Source: Eggerthellaceae bacterium UBA5808
GTDB taxonomy: Bacteria; Actinomycetota; Coriobacteriia; Coriobacteriales; Eggerthellaceae
NCBI GenBank assembly: GCA_002417975.1
Contig: DIDE01000019.1
Location: 1 to 14,742 of the forward strand
Length of the DNA stretch: 14,742 nt
Reading direction: 5' to 3'
Position 1 is the stretch's first letter. Each line of letters starts with the position of its first letter. Shown here piece after piece: positions 1 to 8,005 of this stretch. Below the pieces are notes generated by a model. That model was given only the letters and a program-made list of their open reading frames with translations, ran no database searches and had not been told where the DNA came from. The position numbers were made by a program, and so were the translations under genes.

Positions 1-342
1 CGTACAACCTATCCGTCACTAGGAGTGCGTCTTAACACTAATGGACTTGCAAACGCCTATTGGAAAAGAGATGTAACGGGTGAGCTTGCACGCGTCTTGA
101 CATCGATATCGATCAGTCTTAATTCGTCAAACCCACAGACGTATCTTGAAATCACGAAAAGTAGCATAGGAAGACCAGCTCATCGCGAAGTTCTTGCGTT
201 TGCGCGTGCATGTCGCGATCGCGGGCTGCCTGTCACTATGTCAGTTGTCGACTGCATTGATCAAACTGATCAGGAGGCATGTGCGGCACTCTGTAAAGCA
301 CAAGGATGGACGTTTCGTGCGCGTCACTACGATCGAGGGTAA
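1..342 (+). CDS. C-terminal part of a TatD-linked radical SAM protein (5' truncated)
   Basis: The frame is open from base 1, so only the last 113 residues are present and the start and the radical SAM Cys motif lie outside the window. The visible part reads VRLNTNGL, then a RDVT.EL segment, SISISLN, and later PVTMSVVDCID and a closing FRARHYD. This order (strand with NTNGL, then SISLN, then a V.DFAR.C helix and SVVD.ID strand) matches from memory the C-terminal half of the TIM barrel in small radical SAM enzymes encoded beside tatD (TIGR04038-like). Such enzymes would cleave S-adenosylmethionine; the substrate of this subfamily is unknown. An internal GTG at position 25 is not the true start because the homology continues upstream of it. 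I see no convincing terminator immediately after the stop. The assignment rests on motif recall only. Confidence 0.65.
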   Translation, partial: RTTYPSLGVRLNTNGLANAYWKRDVTGELARVLTSISISLNSSNPQTYLEITKSSIGRPAHREVLAFARACRDRGLPVTMSVVDCIDQTDQEACAALCKAQGWTFRARHYDRG

Positions 343-400
343 CTTTATATACGACAGATAGTGATCAGATAGGTAACATAATCAAAACGGTCTTTATCTA

Positions 401-436
401 GGTACGAAGTGGTACGATTCGGCGGTATAGTATAAG
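401..436 (+). promoter_or_regulatory. Possible promoter with tandem GGTACGA repeat
   Basis: The heptamer GGTACGA occurs at 401-407 and again at 411-417, a 10-bp period that would put both copies on the same face of the helix. It lies just before TATAGT (426-431) and TATAAG (431-436), either of which could be a -10 box for the gene starting at 516. No good -35 hexamer is visible at the right spacing, so an activator-dependent promoter is possible. This is weak, single-site evidence. Confidence 0.3.
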
Positions 437-446
437 AAACAGCACG

Positions 447-470
447 TTATGCTTTCGATCTGAAGCATAA
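447..470 (+). other. Hairpin in the leader of the DUF4013 gene
   Basis: TTATGCTT (447-454) and AAGCATAA (463-470) form a perfect 8-bp stem with an 8-nt loop. No T-run follows, so it is not an intrinsic terminator. It would sit in the 5' leader of the gene at 516 if transcription starts near 440. The role is unknown. Confidence 0.35.
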
Positions 471-515
471 GTTTAGAGTATCTTCCACCCCCTCTCTTAT
501 CGAAGGAGCGACATC

Positions 516-1748
516 ATGCAATCAGGCTATTATTCGTCTGCATGGGCCGACGTTAAAAATACACCAGGTTGGTTCGGCAAACTCTGTTTGTTGACTCTCA
601 TCTCGCTAATCCCAATTTTTGGGCCAATTGCAGTGGCAGGCTATGTATATGGCTGGGCACGTGATTTATCCTGGGGAATCCATGCGCCTATGCCTGCGCA
701 CATATTTGGTAATGAAGATGGAAGACAATACAGTCGTGGCTTCTTCACTATCGTAATCTCGGTTGTTTTTTGCCTTGTTCCTTGCCTTGTCTATGAATTC
801 ATCAGTGGATTTATGTATAGTCCTCGGATGTCGTTTTTGAGCGGACTTATCATGTTCGTTGTGACAGTAGCGTTTATTGCTCTGATGGTATTTGCTGTTT
901 TGTTCTCATGGATTGGCTCAATGCGGTTGAGCATTTACGGTCGTTTATCTCCTGGATTCCAATTGGGCAAAATATGGTCGATGATGCGTCATGATCCAAA
1001 GGGTATCCTGCGCATACTAGGCATGAGCCTTTTACTTGTTCTGATTTCGGGCTTGATCATAGGCGCAATAGTACTTGTTATCTTCTTGATTGATATTTTG
1101 ATGGGTGCTGCAACGATGATTCCTCTTATTGGTGGCACAATTGAGCCGAATAATGTACTTTCGGGATCGTTTATGTCAATGATTCTATTCGCGTGCATAT
1201 GCTTGGTCATCATTGGATTTATCGATGCTGTTGTCACTACGTATATTAACCTTGTTGTTACACGTGCCTTGGGTTATTGGATGCTTCAATTTGATGTTCC
1301 TCAATGGCGTGGTCAGGATGATCCTATGCCATTTGAGCTACAACAACAGTGGCAGCAGCAAGCTGCCCAAGGATACGCTGCGAGTCAGCAGAGCGTGCCA
1401 CAACAGGGGCCTGTTCAAACAGTACAACCATCTGCTGCGCAAACTGAACATCCGCAGGCACCTATTCCAAACTCGCAAGGTTCTACCTTCGCGTCCGAGC
1501 AGACTACTGCGCCGCAGCAAAATGCATCTCAAATACCAACGCAACCTTTAAGCAATTCAGCAACCAAAGATTTCGATGCAGATAAGGTAGTCGATAAGTC
1601 AGCTACGCCTGATGAGTTTGAATCATCTGATATTAACCATGCGCCTGATATAACCGTTTCGTCTAATGAACAGCACGAGGTCAATAAGGAAGATACTTCT
1701 GCACAGACCTCAAAACTACCCGACAACGACGGTAAACAGAGCGAATAG
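516..1748 (+). CDS. DUF4013-type multi-pass membrane protein with long Gln-rich C-terminal tail
   Basis: This is a 410-residue protein. AAGGAG at 503-508 sits 7 nt before the ATG and supports this start. Residues 1 to about 260 are hydrophobic with several membrane segments. The N-terminus (YYSSAWADVKN, then GW..K, IPIFGPIAVAGYVYGWARDL) has the look of the DUF4013 family: a short amphipathic lead, a first hairpin with IP.FG, then a Y.....R.L stretch. Function in this family is unknown. From residue about 271 to the end the chain is hydrophilic and low in complexity, rich in Gln, Pro, Ser and Thr and then acidic, and is probably disordered and cytoplasmic or exposed. A strong terminator follows 32 bp after the stop, so the gene is probably transcribed alone or with the preceding gene only. 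The membrane part is clear; the family name is a recollection of the motif pattern. Confidence 0.7.
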   Translation: MQSGYYSSAWADVKNTPGWFGKLCLLTLISLIPIFGPIAVAGYVYGWARDLSWGIHAPMPAHIFGNEDGRQYSRGFFTIVISVVFCLVPCLVYEFISGFMYSPRMSFLSGLIMFVVTVAFIALMVFAVLFSWIGSMRLSIYGRLSPGFQLGKIWSMMRHDPKGILRILGMSLLLVLISGLIIGAIVLVIFLIDILMGAATMIPLIGGTIEPNNVLSGSFMSMILFACICLVIIGFIDAVVTTYINLVVTRALGYWMLQFDVPQWRGQDDPMPFELQQQWQQQAAQGYAASQQSVPQQGPVQTVQPSAAQTEHPQAPIPNSQGSTFASEQTTAPQQNASQIPTQPLSNSATKDFDADKVVDKSATPDEFESSDINHAPDITVSSNEQHEVNKEDTSAQTSKLPDNDGKQSE

Positions 1749-1780
1749 TTCGTTGGAACTCGCACTATAGTAGGCAAGTA

Positions 1781-1813
1781 ACGACCGACGCATAATGCGT
1801 CGGTCGTTTTTTT
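1781..1813 (+). terminator. Strong intrinsic terminator after the DUF4013 gene
   Basis: A perfect 12-bp stem (ACGACCGACGCA with TGCGTCGGTCGT) closes a 3-nt TAA loop and runs directly into a T tract at 1807-1813. It is well placed to end the transcript of the gene at 516-1748 and isolates it from the SulP gene. Confidence 0.93.
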
Positions 1814-1894
1814 GATAAGCGCTGACTTTACGGTTTATGGAGTAGAACGATGCATATACTCATACAATGAGAGCATTGATCTGAAAGGAATCGA

Positions 1895-3589
1895 ATGTCT
1901 GTGCCTAAACTTCCTATAGTGTCAACGCTCAAGAATTATAGCGTTGGGGATCTTCCTCATGACCTGCTAGGAGGTATCGTTGTTGCTGCACTGACGATTC
2001 CTATTGCGCTGGGATACGCGCAGGTAGCAGGTTTGCCTGCAATCTATGGCCTCTATGGATCCATTTTGCCTCTGATTATTTTTGCATGTATGACAACCTC
2101 TCCGCATCTGGTAGTTGGTATGGATGCAGCAGGTAGTGCAATTATGGGATCGGCGCTTATTGGAGCATCGATTGCATTTGGAAGTCCAGAGGCGATGGCA
2201 GTCGTCCCACTTACCGCATTTTTTACGTGCCTTTGGCTCGTGCTCTTTGCATTCTTAAAGATAGGTCGTCTTGTTTCCTTCGTCTCGATGCCGGTCATGA
2301 GCGGATTTATTTCTGGTATTGCTCTGTCGATTATGGCAAGTGAATTTGTGCAGATCGCTGGAGTTCCGGGTGATCCTGGTGAATTTATCGAATCAATTTC
2401 CGAGATTATCGGTGGTGCATTCGCAGGCGAATTCGTATGGCCGTCTGTTGCGCTTGGCTGCGTAACTCTTGCAATACTACTGTTGACCAAGCGTTTTCTT
2501 CCTAAGTTCCCGATGGTTCCGATTGTCCTTGTTGCTGCAATTATCGCGGGGCAATTTCTCGACTACGGATCATGGGGGGTCAACACGATTGGCGATCTTC
2601 CGTCAGGCTTGCCACTTATTCATATCCCTTCGATATCGTTACCGCTTGTCGAGCAAGCGTTTGCTTTATCACCGATGGTCGCAATTGTCGTAGCCGTTGA
2701 GTCCATTCTTGCTGATAATAATTTTTCGCGAAAAGGTGGATATCGTATTGATGTTAACCACGAAATTGCTTCATTTGGTGTGATGAATCTGTTCAGTGCA
2801 CTTGCTGGGGCAAGTCCTGCATCAGCAAGTGTGTCTCGTACAGCTGCTGCCATTCAATATCGTGCGCATACGCAGGTCTCAAATATTGTTGCTGCTCTCT
2901 GCTTGATTGCGGTATGTCTGTTTCTTACTCCTGCGCTATCGAATCTTGCGTTGCCTATTCTTGCAGGAATCGTTTGCTTCGCACTATGTGGCGTAGTCGA
3001 ATTTGACGTTGCGGCGCGTTTGCGGAGAGTAAGTAGAGGCGAGTTTATTATCTTCTGCCTGGTGCTTGTCTCGGTTCTTTTTGTGGGAATTATCTTCGGC
3101 GTGATCATGGGCGTGATTCTTTCGCTGTTCCTTCTGCTTAGAAAGGCCTTGAATCCACCGCGTTATTTCTTGGGGCTTGACGCTCATACGGGTCAAGTGA
3201 TGCCGTTACGACCTGGCTATACATCACAGAGGATTCGCAACATAGTCATGTACCGATTCGCTGGTAGCCTGTTCTTTGCAAATTGTGATGTTATGGAAGA
3301 TGAAGTTGAACGTGCGATTACGGACGAAACTGAGGCAGTATTTTTAGATGTAAGTCTTATTCCAAGCGTTGATATTTCTGCTGGGGATCGCATGGCATCG
3401 CTCCTCACTTCGATTACTGAGCGTGGACTGAATTGCTACCTTGTTGGCATAAGTGATGTGCTCTCCGACCAACTTGCGTCGTATGAGATAGGCGATATTG
3501 ATGTTTCTTATGCGTCTACTCTGCAGGAAGCTTTGGAAGCAAGTGGTGTCGAACCGATTCTTGTGTCGCCCGATCGGGGTGTAGAATAA
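1895..3589 (+). CDS. SulP-family anion permease with C-terminal STAS domain
   Basis: A 564-residue inner-membrane transporter, full length for bacterial SulP proteins. AAAGGAA (1884-1890) supports the ATG. The N-terminal membrane domain carries the SulP signature around residues 38-80: ALGYAQVAGLPAIYGLYGSI, then TSPHLVVGMDAA. A second conserved stretch near residues 285-320 reads DVNHEIASFGVMNLFSALAG, then ASPASASVSRTAA. Membrane segments continue to about residue 415. A cytoplasmic STAS domain covers about 445-550, with FLDVSLIPSVDISAGD as its core. SulP proteins carry sulfate, bicarbonate or small dicarboxylates, coupled to Na+ or H+ in several characterised cases. Substrate cannot be told here: no sulfate-assimilation or carbonic anhydrase gene is nearby. 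No clear terminator separates it from purE 78 bp downstream, though a promoter is likely in that gap. Family assignment is very secure, substrate is not. Confidence 0.93.
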   Translation: MSVPKLPIVSTLKNYSVGDLPHDLLGGIVVAALTIPIALGYAQVAGLPAIYGLYGSILPLIIFACMTTSPHLVVGMDAAGSAIMGSALIGASIAFGSPEAMAVVPLTAFFTCLWLVLFAFLKIGRLVSFVSMPVMSGFISGIALSIMASEFVQIAGVPGDPGEFIESISEIIGGAFAGEFVWPSVALGCVTLAILLLTKRFLPKFPMVPIVLVAAIIAGQFLDYGSWGVNTIGDLPSGLPLIHIPSISLPLVEQAFALSPMVAIVVAVESILADNNFSRKGGYRIDVNHEIASFGVMNLFSALAGASPASASVSRTAAAIQYRAHTQVSNIVAALCLIAVCLFLTPALSNLALPILAGIVCFALCGVVEFDVAARLRRVSRGEFIIFCLVLVSVLFVGIIFGVIMGVILSLFLLLRKALNPPRYFLGLDAHTGQVMPLRPGYTSQRIRNIVMYRFAGSLFFANCDVMEDEVERAITDETEAVFLDVSLIPSVDISAGDRMASLLTSITERGLNCYLVGISDVLSDQLASYEIGDIDVSYASTLQEALEASGVEPILVSPDRGVE

Positions 3590-3602
3590 TACGAGATTTG
3601 AT

Positions 3603-3642
3603 ACTACGTAGTGTTTGAGTATTGAGCACCAAGAAATATAGA
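3603..3642 (+). promoter_or_regulatory. Probable promoter of the purE-ior operon, with adjacent palindrome
   Basis: TTGAGT (3615-3620) and TATAGA (3637-3642) are separated by 16 bp, close to the sigma70 consensus, and would start transcription about 20 bp before purE. A perfect 10-bp palindrome, ACTACGTAGT, lies at 3603-3612 just upstream of the -35 box, a position suited to a regulator site. No regulator is identified. Confidence 0.4.
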
Positions 3643-3667
3643 ATTTTGCAATCGATAAGGAGCGAAC

Positions 3668-4135
3668 ATGGCAAGTCAGAATACGCCCGTTGTAGGCATT
3701 ATCATGGGATCGAAGAGCGATATGCCTTCGATGGAAGCCTGCATGAAGCAGCTTGATGAATTCGGCATTCCCTACGAAGTTAAGGTTGCGAGTGCTCATC
3801 GTAAGCCTGCCGAAGTTCATCAGTGGGCAAGTTCTGCTGCGGATCGTGGAATGCAAGTCATTATTGCTGCTGCAGGTAAGGCAGCACATTTAGGTGGCGT
3901 TGTTGCTGCTTATACGCCTCTACCGATTATTGCTGTGCCGATGAAGACGAGCGATCTCGGAGGGCTTGATTCTCTGCTTTCTATGGTTCAAATGCCGAGT
4001 GGCGTGCCAGTGGCTTGTGTTGCAATTAACGGAGCAAAGAATGCTGCTATTCTTGCGCTTCAGATATTGGGAACCGGCGATGCGGCGGCCCGTCAGAAGA
4101 TGATTGACTTCAAGGCGGCTATGGCAGATGCCTAA
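3668..4135 (+). CDS. purE: N5-carboxyaminoimidazole ribonucleotide mutase (PurE class I)
   Basis: A 155-residue cytoplasmic enzyme of de novo purine synthesis that converts N5-CAIR to CAIR and usually acts after PurK. Visible motifs are GSKSD (14-18) in the nucleotide-binding loop, SAHR (42-45) with the active-site His, AAH (72-74) with the second conserved His, and SMVQMPSGVPV (105-115). Length is normal for class I. The segment after His74 reads HLGG where the family usually has HLPG. AAGGAG at 3657-3662 supports the ATG. No other purine gene is in the window, and purK is not seen. The last 8 bp overlap iorA, so the two genes are probably translationally coupled, an unusual partner for purE. 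Identity is secure. Confidence 0.95.
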   Translation: MASQNTPVVGIIMGSKSDMPSMEACMKQLDEFGIPYEVKVASAHRKPAEVHQWASSAADRGMQVIIAAAGKAAHLGGVVAAYTPLPIIAVPMKTSDLGGLDSLLSMVQMPSGVPVACVAINGAKNAAILALQILGTGDAAARQKMIDFKAAMADA

Positions 4136-6053
4136 ACGTCTGTTGATGGGCAACGAGGCATTCGCCTGGGCAGCGCTTACCGCTGGCGTCCGCGTTGTTG
4201 CCGGATACCCTGGCACGCCTTCGAGCGAGCTCATCGAAACCGTTGCACGCTTGCATCGGGATGGCATTGCACGCGGTGTTCATGTTGAGTGGTCGACTAA
4301 TGAAAAAGCTGCGCTTGAATTGCTCGCAGGTGCCGCATATACAGGTGCGCGTACGCTTTTTACATGCAAACAAGTAGGACTTAACGTTGCAAGCGATGCC
4401 TTGATGAGCTTGAACTATGTGGGTGTCAAAGGCGGCATGGTTTTGTATGTCGCCGATGATCCAGGTCCAATTTCGAGTCAGACGGAACAAGATACTCGTC
4501 GTTTTGCGTCGTTTGCAAAAGTGCCCGTACTTGATCCTTCAACCCCTGAGCAGGGGTTTGCAATGATGCGCTGGGCATTCGAACTCTCTGAGCGCTATCA
4601 GACGCCTGTTATCGTTCGACCGACAACGCGTATTTGCCATTCGTCAACCTTTTTTGACGTGCCTGATCATACCGATGCACGTCCTGTGCCTGATGAGGGC
4701 TTTGTTAAAGATAAACGCTGGGTAATTTTTCCCCGTCGTTCCTATCAAGCTCATGGAGAGATCAATGATCGTTTGCCGCATATTGCAGACGATATGGCAC
4801 AAAGCGACTTTAATCCTATTGCAACGGTTGGTACCGCGCCTCATCTTGGAATTGTCTGCGGCGGCGTAAGTACGGCATATGCACGTGAAGCGCTCCGCTT
4901 AATCAAACAACGTTGTAGTGATGCGGGGTGTGGTCTTCCATCGTATCGCTTTATTCAAGTGGGGACGACGTATCCTTTCCCTCAACAGGCAATTGAACCT
5001 GCGCTTGACGGTATTGATGAAGTTATCGTATTCGAAGAGCTCGACCACGTCATCGAGGATGAGCTCCAACGTCTGTGCGGTTGCACACATGCTTCATACA
5101 ATGTGCATGGGCGTCTCGATCGAACGACGCGTGACCGAGGCGAAAACAGCGTTGATGATTGTCTGCAACGTCTAGTGAGCTTTTTGGGACTTCCTGGTAA
5201 TTTTGCTACGCTTCAGAGCGCAGCAGATGACGTATCTGGACAATTACATGATGTACATGCTCCTATGCGTCCACCTGTTTTGTGCTCTGGCTGCCCACAT
5301 CGTGGGAGCTTCTATGCGGTAAAGCAAGCATTAAAAAAACAGCCTGCTGTACTCTGTGGTGATATTGGCTGCTATACCCTGGGGAACGCAATGCCACTTG
5401 ATGCGGTCGATACCTGCTTATGCATGGGTGCAGGTATTACGATTGCACAGGGCATAAGTGTTGCTGATCCAGGCAAAAAGGCGCTTGCGTTTATCGGGGA
5501 TTCGACGTTTTTTGCAAGCGGAATTACTGGTGTCGTGAATGCTGTATACAATCAGCACGATATAACGATTGTCATTCTGGATAATTCGACGACAGCGATG
5601 ACGGGACTACAACCTCATCCGGGCACAGGTCAAACATTAATGGGTCCTCACAGTGATCCAATTTCTATCGAACAAATGCTCAACGCGGCAGGTGTGACCT
5701 GCATTACTCATGCAAACCCTCATTTTTTGGAGGAAAGTGTGCATGCAGCAACAGAGGCAATCAGCTACAAAGGTCCTTCGGCAATTATATTCAAGGCTCC
5801 GTGTATGCAGCTTGTTCGTCCCGAGCAGCCTGCGCGTGTTGATACGGAACGATGCACGGGCTGCTTCCGCTGCATTGAACGTATGGGATGCCCGGCTCTT
5901 GCAAAAGACGATGCAGGAACACATGCGCGCGTAGATGCGACGTTATGTGCTGGCTGCGGACTTTGCGCAGATGTTTGTCCTTTTGATGCGATTGATGCGC
6001 CTGTACGTGATACTGGTCGTACACCATTTGATGGTATGCGAAAGGGGAAGTGA
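4128..6053 (+). CDS. iorA: Indolepyruvate:ferredoxin oxidoreductase, alpha subunit
   Basis: A 641-residue subunit of the oxygen-sensitive enzyme that converts aryl-pyruvates (indolepyruvate, phenylpyruvate, hydroxyphenylpyruvate) with CoA to arylacetyl-CoA, CO2 and reduced ferredoxin. The pyrimidine-binding half opens with LLMGNEAFAWAALTAGV and AGYPGTPSSE (25-34). CSGCPHRGSFYA (386-397) and GDST (457-460), with ILDNSTTAMTG (483-493), form the thiamine diphosphate and Mg2+ region. A C-terminal ferredoxin-like domain has Cys at 576, 579, 582, 588 and at 607, 610, 613, 617, enough for two 4Fe-4S clusters. The ATG at 4128 starts exactly where homology starts and overlaps purE by 8 bp; an in-frame TTG at 4104 would add eight residues without family support. 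The usual FFHSG and TGHQPHPG read FFASG and TGLQPHPG here. iorB follows after 6 bp. Confidence 0.95.
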   Translation: MPKRLLMGNEAFAWAALTAGVRVVAGYPGTPSSELIETVARLHRDGIARGVHVEWSTNEKAALELLAGAAYTGARTLFTCKQVGLNVASDALMSLNYVGVKGGMVLYVADDPGPISSQTEQDTRRFASFAKVPVLDPSTPEQGFAMMRWAFELSERYQTPVIVRPTTRICHSSTFFDVPDHTDARPVPDEGFVKDKRWVIFPRRSYQAHGEINDRLPHIADDMAQSDFNPIATVGTAPHLGIVCGGVSTAYAREALRLIKQRCSDAGCGLPSYRFIQVGTTYPFPQQAIEPALDGIDEVIVFEELDHVIEDELQRLCGCTHASYNVHGRLDRTTRDRGENSVDDCLQRLVSFLGLPGNFATLQSAADDVSGQLHDVHAPMRPPVLCSGCPHRGSFYAVKQALKKQPAVLCGDIGCYTLGNAMPLDAVDTCLCMGAGITIAQGISVADPGKKALAFIGDSTFFASGITGVVNAVYNQHDITIVILDNSTTAMTGLQPHPGTGQTLMGPHSDPISIEQMLNAAGVTCITHANPHFLEESVHAATEAISYKGPSAIIFKAPCMQLVRPEQPARVDTERCTGCFRCIERMGCPALAKDDAGTHARVDATLCAGCGLCADVCPFDAIDAPVRDTGRTPFDGMRKGK

Positions 6054-6059
6054 CGCTCC

Positions 6060-6695
6060 ATGCTTGATGTGCTGATAGCTGGTGTCGGAGGGCAAGGATC
6101 GGTACTTGCTGCAAAAATTATTGCTTATACCGCATGCGATGCTGGATGGCAGGTACGTAGCGCCGAGACAATCGGTATGGCGCAGCGCGGAGGAAGTGTA
6201 ACTTCGCATGTTCGTATCGGCAATGAAGGTGAGGACGTGTATGCGCCGCTCACTCCTAAAGGTTGTGCCGATGTCTTAATAGGCCTTGAGCCAGGGGAAG
6301 CTTTGCGGTCTTTGCCGTTGCTCAAACCGCAGGGGCTTCTTGTATGTGCGAGCACAGCGATTCCCTCTGTTGCATCGGAGCTGGCAGGTGATCCCTACCG
6401 CACGGATGTCGTGATTGATCGACTTTGCGAGGTTCCGCATCACCTTATTGTTGACGATCATGCGTTATGTGAACGTATTGGCGGTCGAAAACCGCTCAAC
6501 GTTATCATGCTTGCTGCAGCGGTCCAAGCTTCGCTTGAGAGTGCTGCATGTGGCGATCCATGTGGGTTTGGCGAACTATTTACCATTGATTCGCTCAAAG
6601 TGTCACTGGAACACTGTGTCAGAGAACGCTTTATTGCGCTAAACTGTTCAGCAGTCGATATAACCGCGCAAGCGATACCGGTCACATCGGCGTAA
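6060..6695 (+). CDS. iorB: Indolepyruvate:ferredoxin oxidoreductase, beta subunit
   Basis: A 211-residue partner subunit that completes the catalytic heterodimer or heterotetramer with IorA. The start LIAGVGGQGSVLAAKII is the typical gamma-domain opening of 2-oxoacid oxidoreductases. It is followed by the family signature ETIGMAQRGGSVTSHVRIG (36-54), characteristic of IorB. AAAGGGG at 6041-6047 is well spaced for the ATG at 6060, and only 6 bp separate it from the iorA stop, so the two subunits are made from one transcript. Length matches the family. The C-terminal 40 residues are less conserved to the eye. Identity is secure given both the motif and the neighbour. Confidence 0.94.
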   Translation: MLDVLIAGVGGQGSVLAAKIIAYTACDAGWQVRSAETIGMAQRGGSVTSHVRIGNEGEDVYAPLTPKGCADVLIGLEPGEALRSLPLLKPQGLLVCASTAIPSVASELAGDPYRTDVVIDRLCEVPHHLIVDDHALCERIGGRKPLNVIMLAAAVQASLESAACGDPCGFGELFTIDSLKVSLEHCVRERFIALNCSAVDITAQAIPVTSA

Positions 6696-6730
6696 CGTTC
6701 GTATACGTATCGCGGTCAGGATTCGATCTC

Positions 6731-7966
6731 GTGGAAATGAAACCGGAACAGCTTGCAAGTTTGCAGGCTCAGTTTGCAACGCTCAAAGACAGATCACCGT
6801 TTTACGCGCGTAAATTTGCTGATATCGATTTGGGGGATGTTCGCTCGCAAGCTGATTTTGAGCAGCTTCCATTTTCCGAAAAGGATGATTTGCGCCATGT
6901 GTATCCGCTTGGTCTTGCTGCTGTTCCTGCACGTGATATCGTGCGTATTCATTCTTCGAGCGGCACAACAGGTACTCCCGTTATTATTCCTTATACCCAG
7001 CAGGATGTAGATGACTGGGCGGATATGTTTGCGCGTTGCTATCGTATGGCAGGTATTACGCCAGATGATCGTATTCAGATTACGCCAGGATATGGACTGT
7101 GGACAGCTGGCATTGGGTTCCAGCTAGGAGCTGAACGTCTGGGCGCGATGACTATTCCAATGGGTCCAGGCAATACCGAAAAGCAATTGCGCATGATGGA
7201 AGATCTGCAGTCGACGGTTCTGTGCGCGACGAGTTCGTATGCGCTGCTTTTGGCTGAAGAAATGAAAAAGCGCGGTATTCGTGATCATATGGCACTTACC
7301 AAGGGAGTTATAGGCAGCGAGCGCTGGGGTCACAAGATGCGTCAGCGTATTGCTGATGAACTAGGTGTTGAGCTGTATGACATCTATGGTTTGACAGAAA
7401 TTTACGGTCCAGGCATTGGCATTTCGTGTGATGAACATGCGGGAATTCACATGTGGGACGATTACGTTTACTTCGAGGTCATTGATCCTAAAACGGGGGC
7501 TATCGTACCCGATGGTGAGCAGGGAGAACTTGTTATCACAACACTGCGCAAGCAGGGAGCGCCACTGATTCGCTATCGTACGCATGATTTGACGCGCATC
7601 ATCCCCGGACAGTGTGCATGCGGATCCAAGTATCCACGTATTGACACATTGCTTGGACGCACTGATGACATGGTTAAGGTTAAAGGCGTTAATATGTTCC
7701 CTGCGCAGATCGAAGAAGTTATTCGCTTTACCGATGGTGCTTCAAGTGAATACCAGGTTATGATTGATCACATGCTTGGCAAGGATATCCTGACGATCTT
7801 CTTTGAAACGTCTGCTACTGGTGAAGATAAAGAACATATCGAGCAGGAGCTTGCGACAATCTTCAAGGGCAAAATTGGCGTTACGCCGGTGGCAAAGGGT
7901 GTCGCGATTGGAGAACTTCCGCGATCAGAGAAAAAGACGCAACGAATTTTTGATAATCGCTACTAA
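6731..7966 (+). CDS. paaK: Phenylacetate-CoA ligase (arylacetate-CoA ligase, PaaK type)
   Basis: A 411-residue adenylate-forming enzyme that interconverts arylacetate, CoA and ATP with arylacetyl-CoA, AMP and pyrophosphate. The P-loop SSSGTTGTP lies at 75-83, YGLTE at 219-223, the RYRTHDLT motif near 281-288, and the hinge LGRTDDMVKVKGVNMFP at 308-324. The C-terminal domain ends in LPRSEKKTQRIFDNRY with the usual catalytic-lysine region. Its 35-bp gap after iorB and common direction make it the third step-gene of the ior operon. The start is uncertain: GTG at 6731 is preceded by a weak CAGGA, and an ATG six bases later (6737) would lose two residues. Substrate (phenylacetate, indoleacetate or hydroxyphenylacetate) and in vivo direction are inferred from context only. 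Confidence 0.92.
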   Translation: MEMKPEQLASLQAQFATLKDRSPFYARKFADIDLGDVRSQADFEQLPFSEKDDLRHVYPLGLAAVPARDIVRIHSSSGTTGTPVIIPYTQQDVDDWADMFARCYRMAGITPDDRIQITPGYGLWTAGIGFQLGAERLGAMTIPMGPGNTEKQLRMMEDLQSTVLCATSSYALLLAEEMKKRGIRDHMALTKGVIGSERWGHKMRQRIADELGVELYDIYGLTEIYGPGIGISCDEHAGIHMWDDYVYFEVIDPKTGAIVPDGEQGELVITTLRKQGAPLIRYRTHDLTRIIPGQCACGSKYPRIDTLLGRTDDMVKVKGVNMFPAQIEEVIRFTDGASSEYQVMIDHMLGKDILTIFFETSATGEDKEHIEQELATIFKGKIGVTPVAKGVAIGELPRSEKKTQRIFDNRY

Positions 7967-8005
7967 TCCCTGTATAACTACGCATTAGTAATCCCTATAT
8001 ACATA

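Noticed and set aside
4104..4127. Upstream TTG start for iorA
   Set aside because: Adds eight residues read from purE in another frame; family similarity begins at the ATG at 4128.
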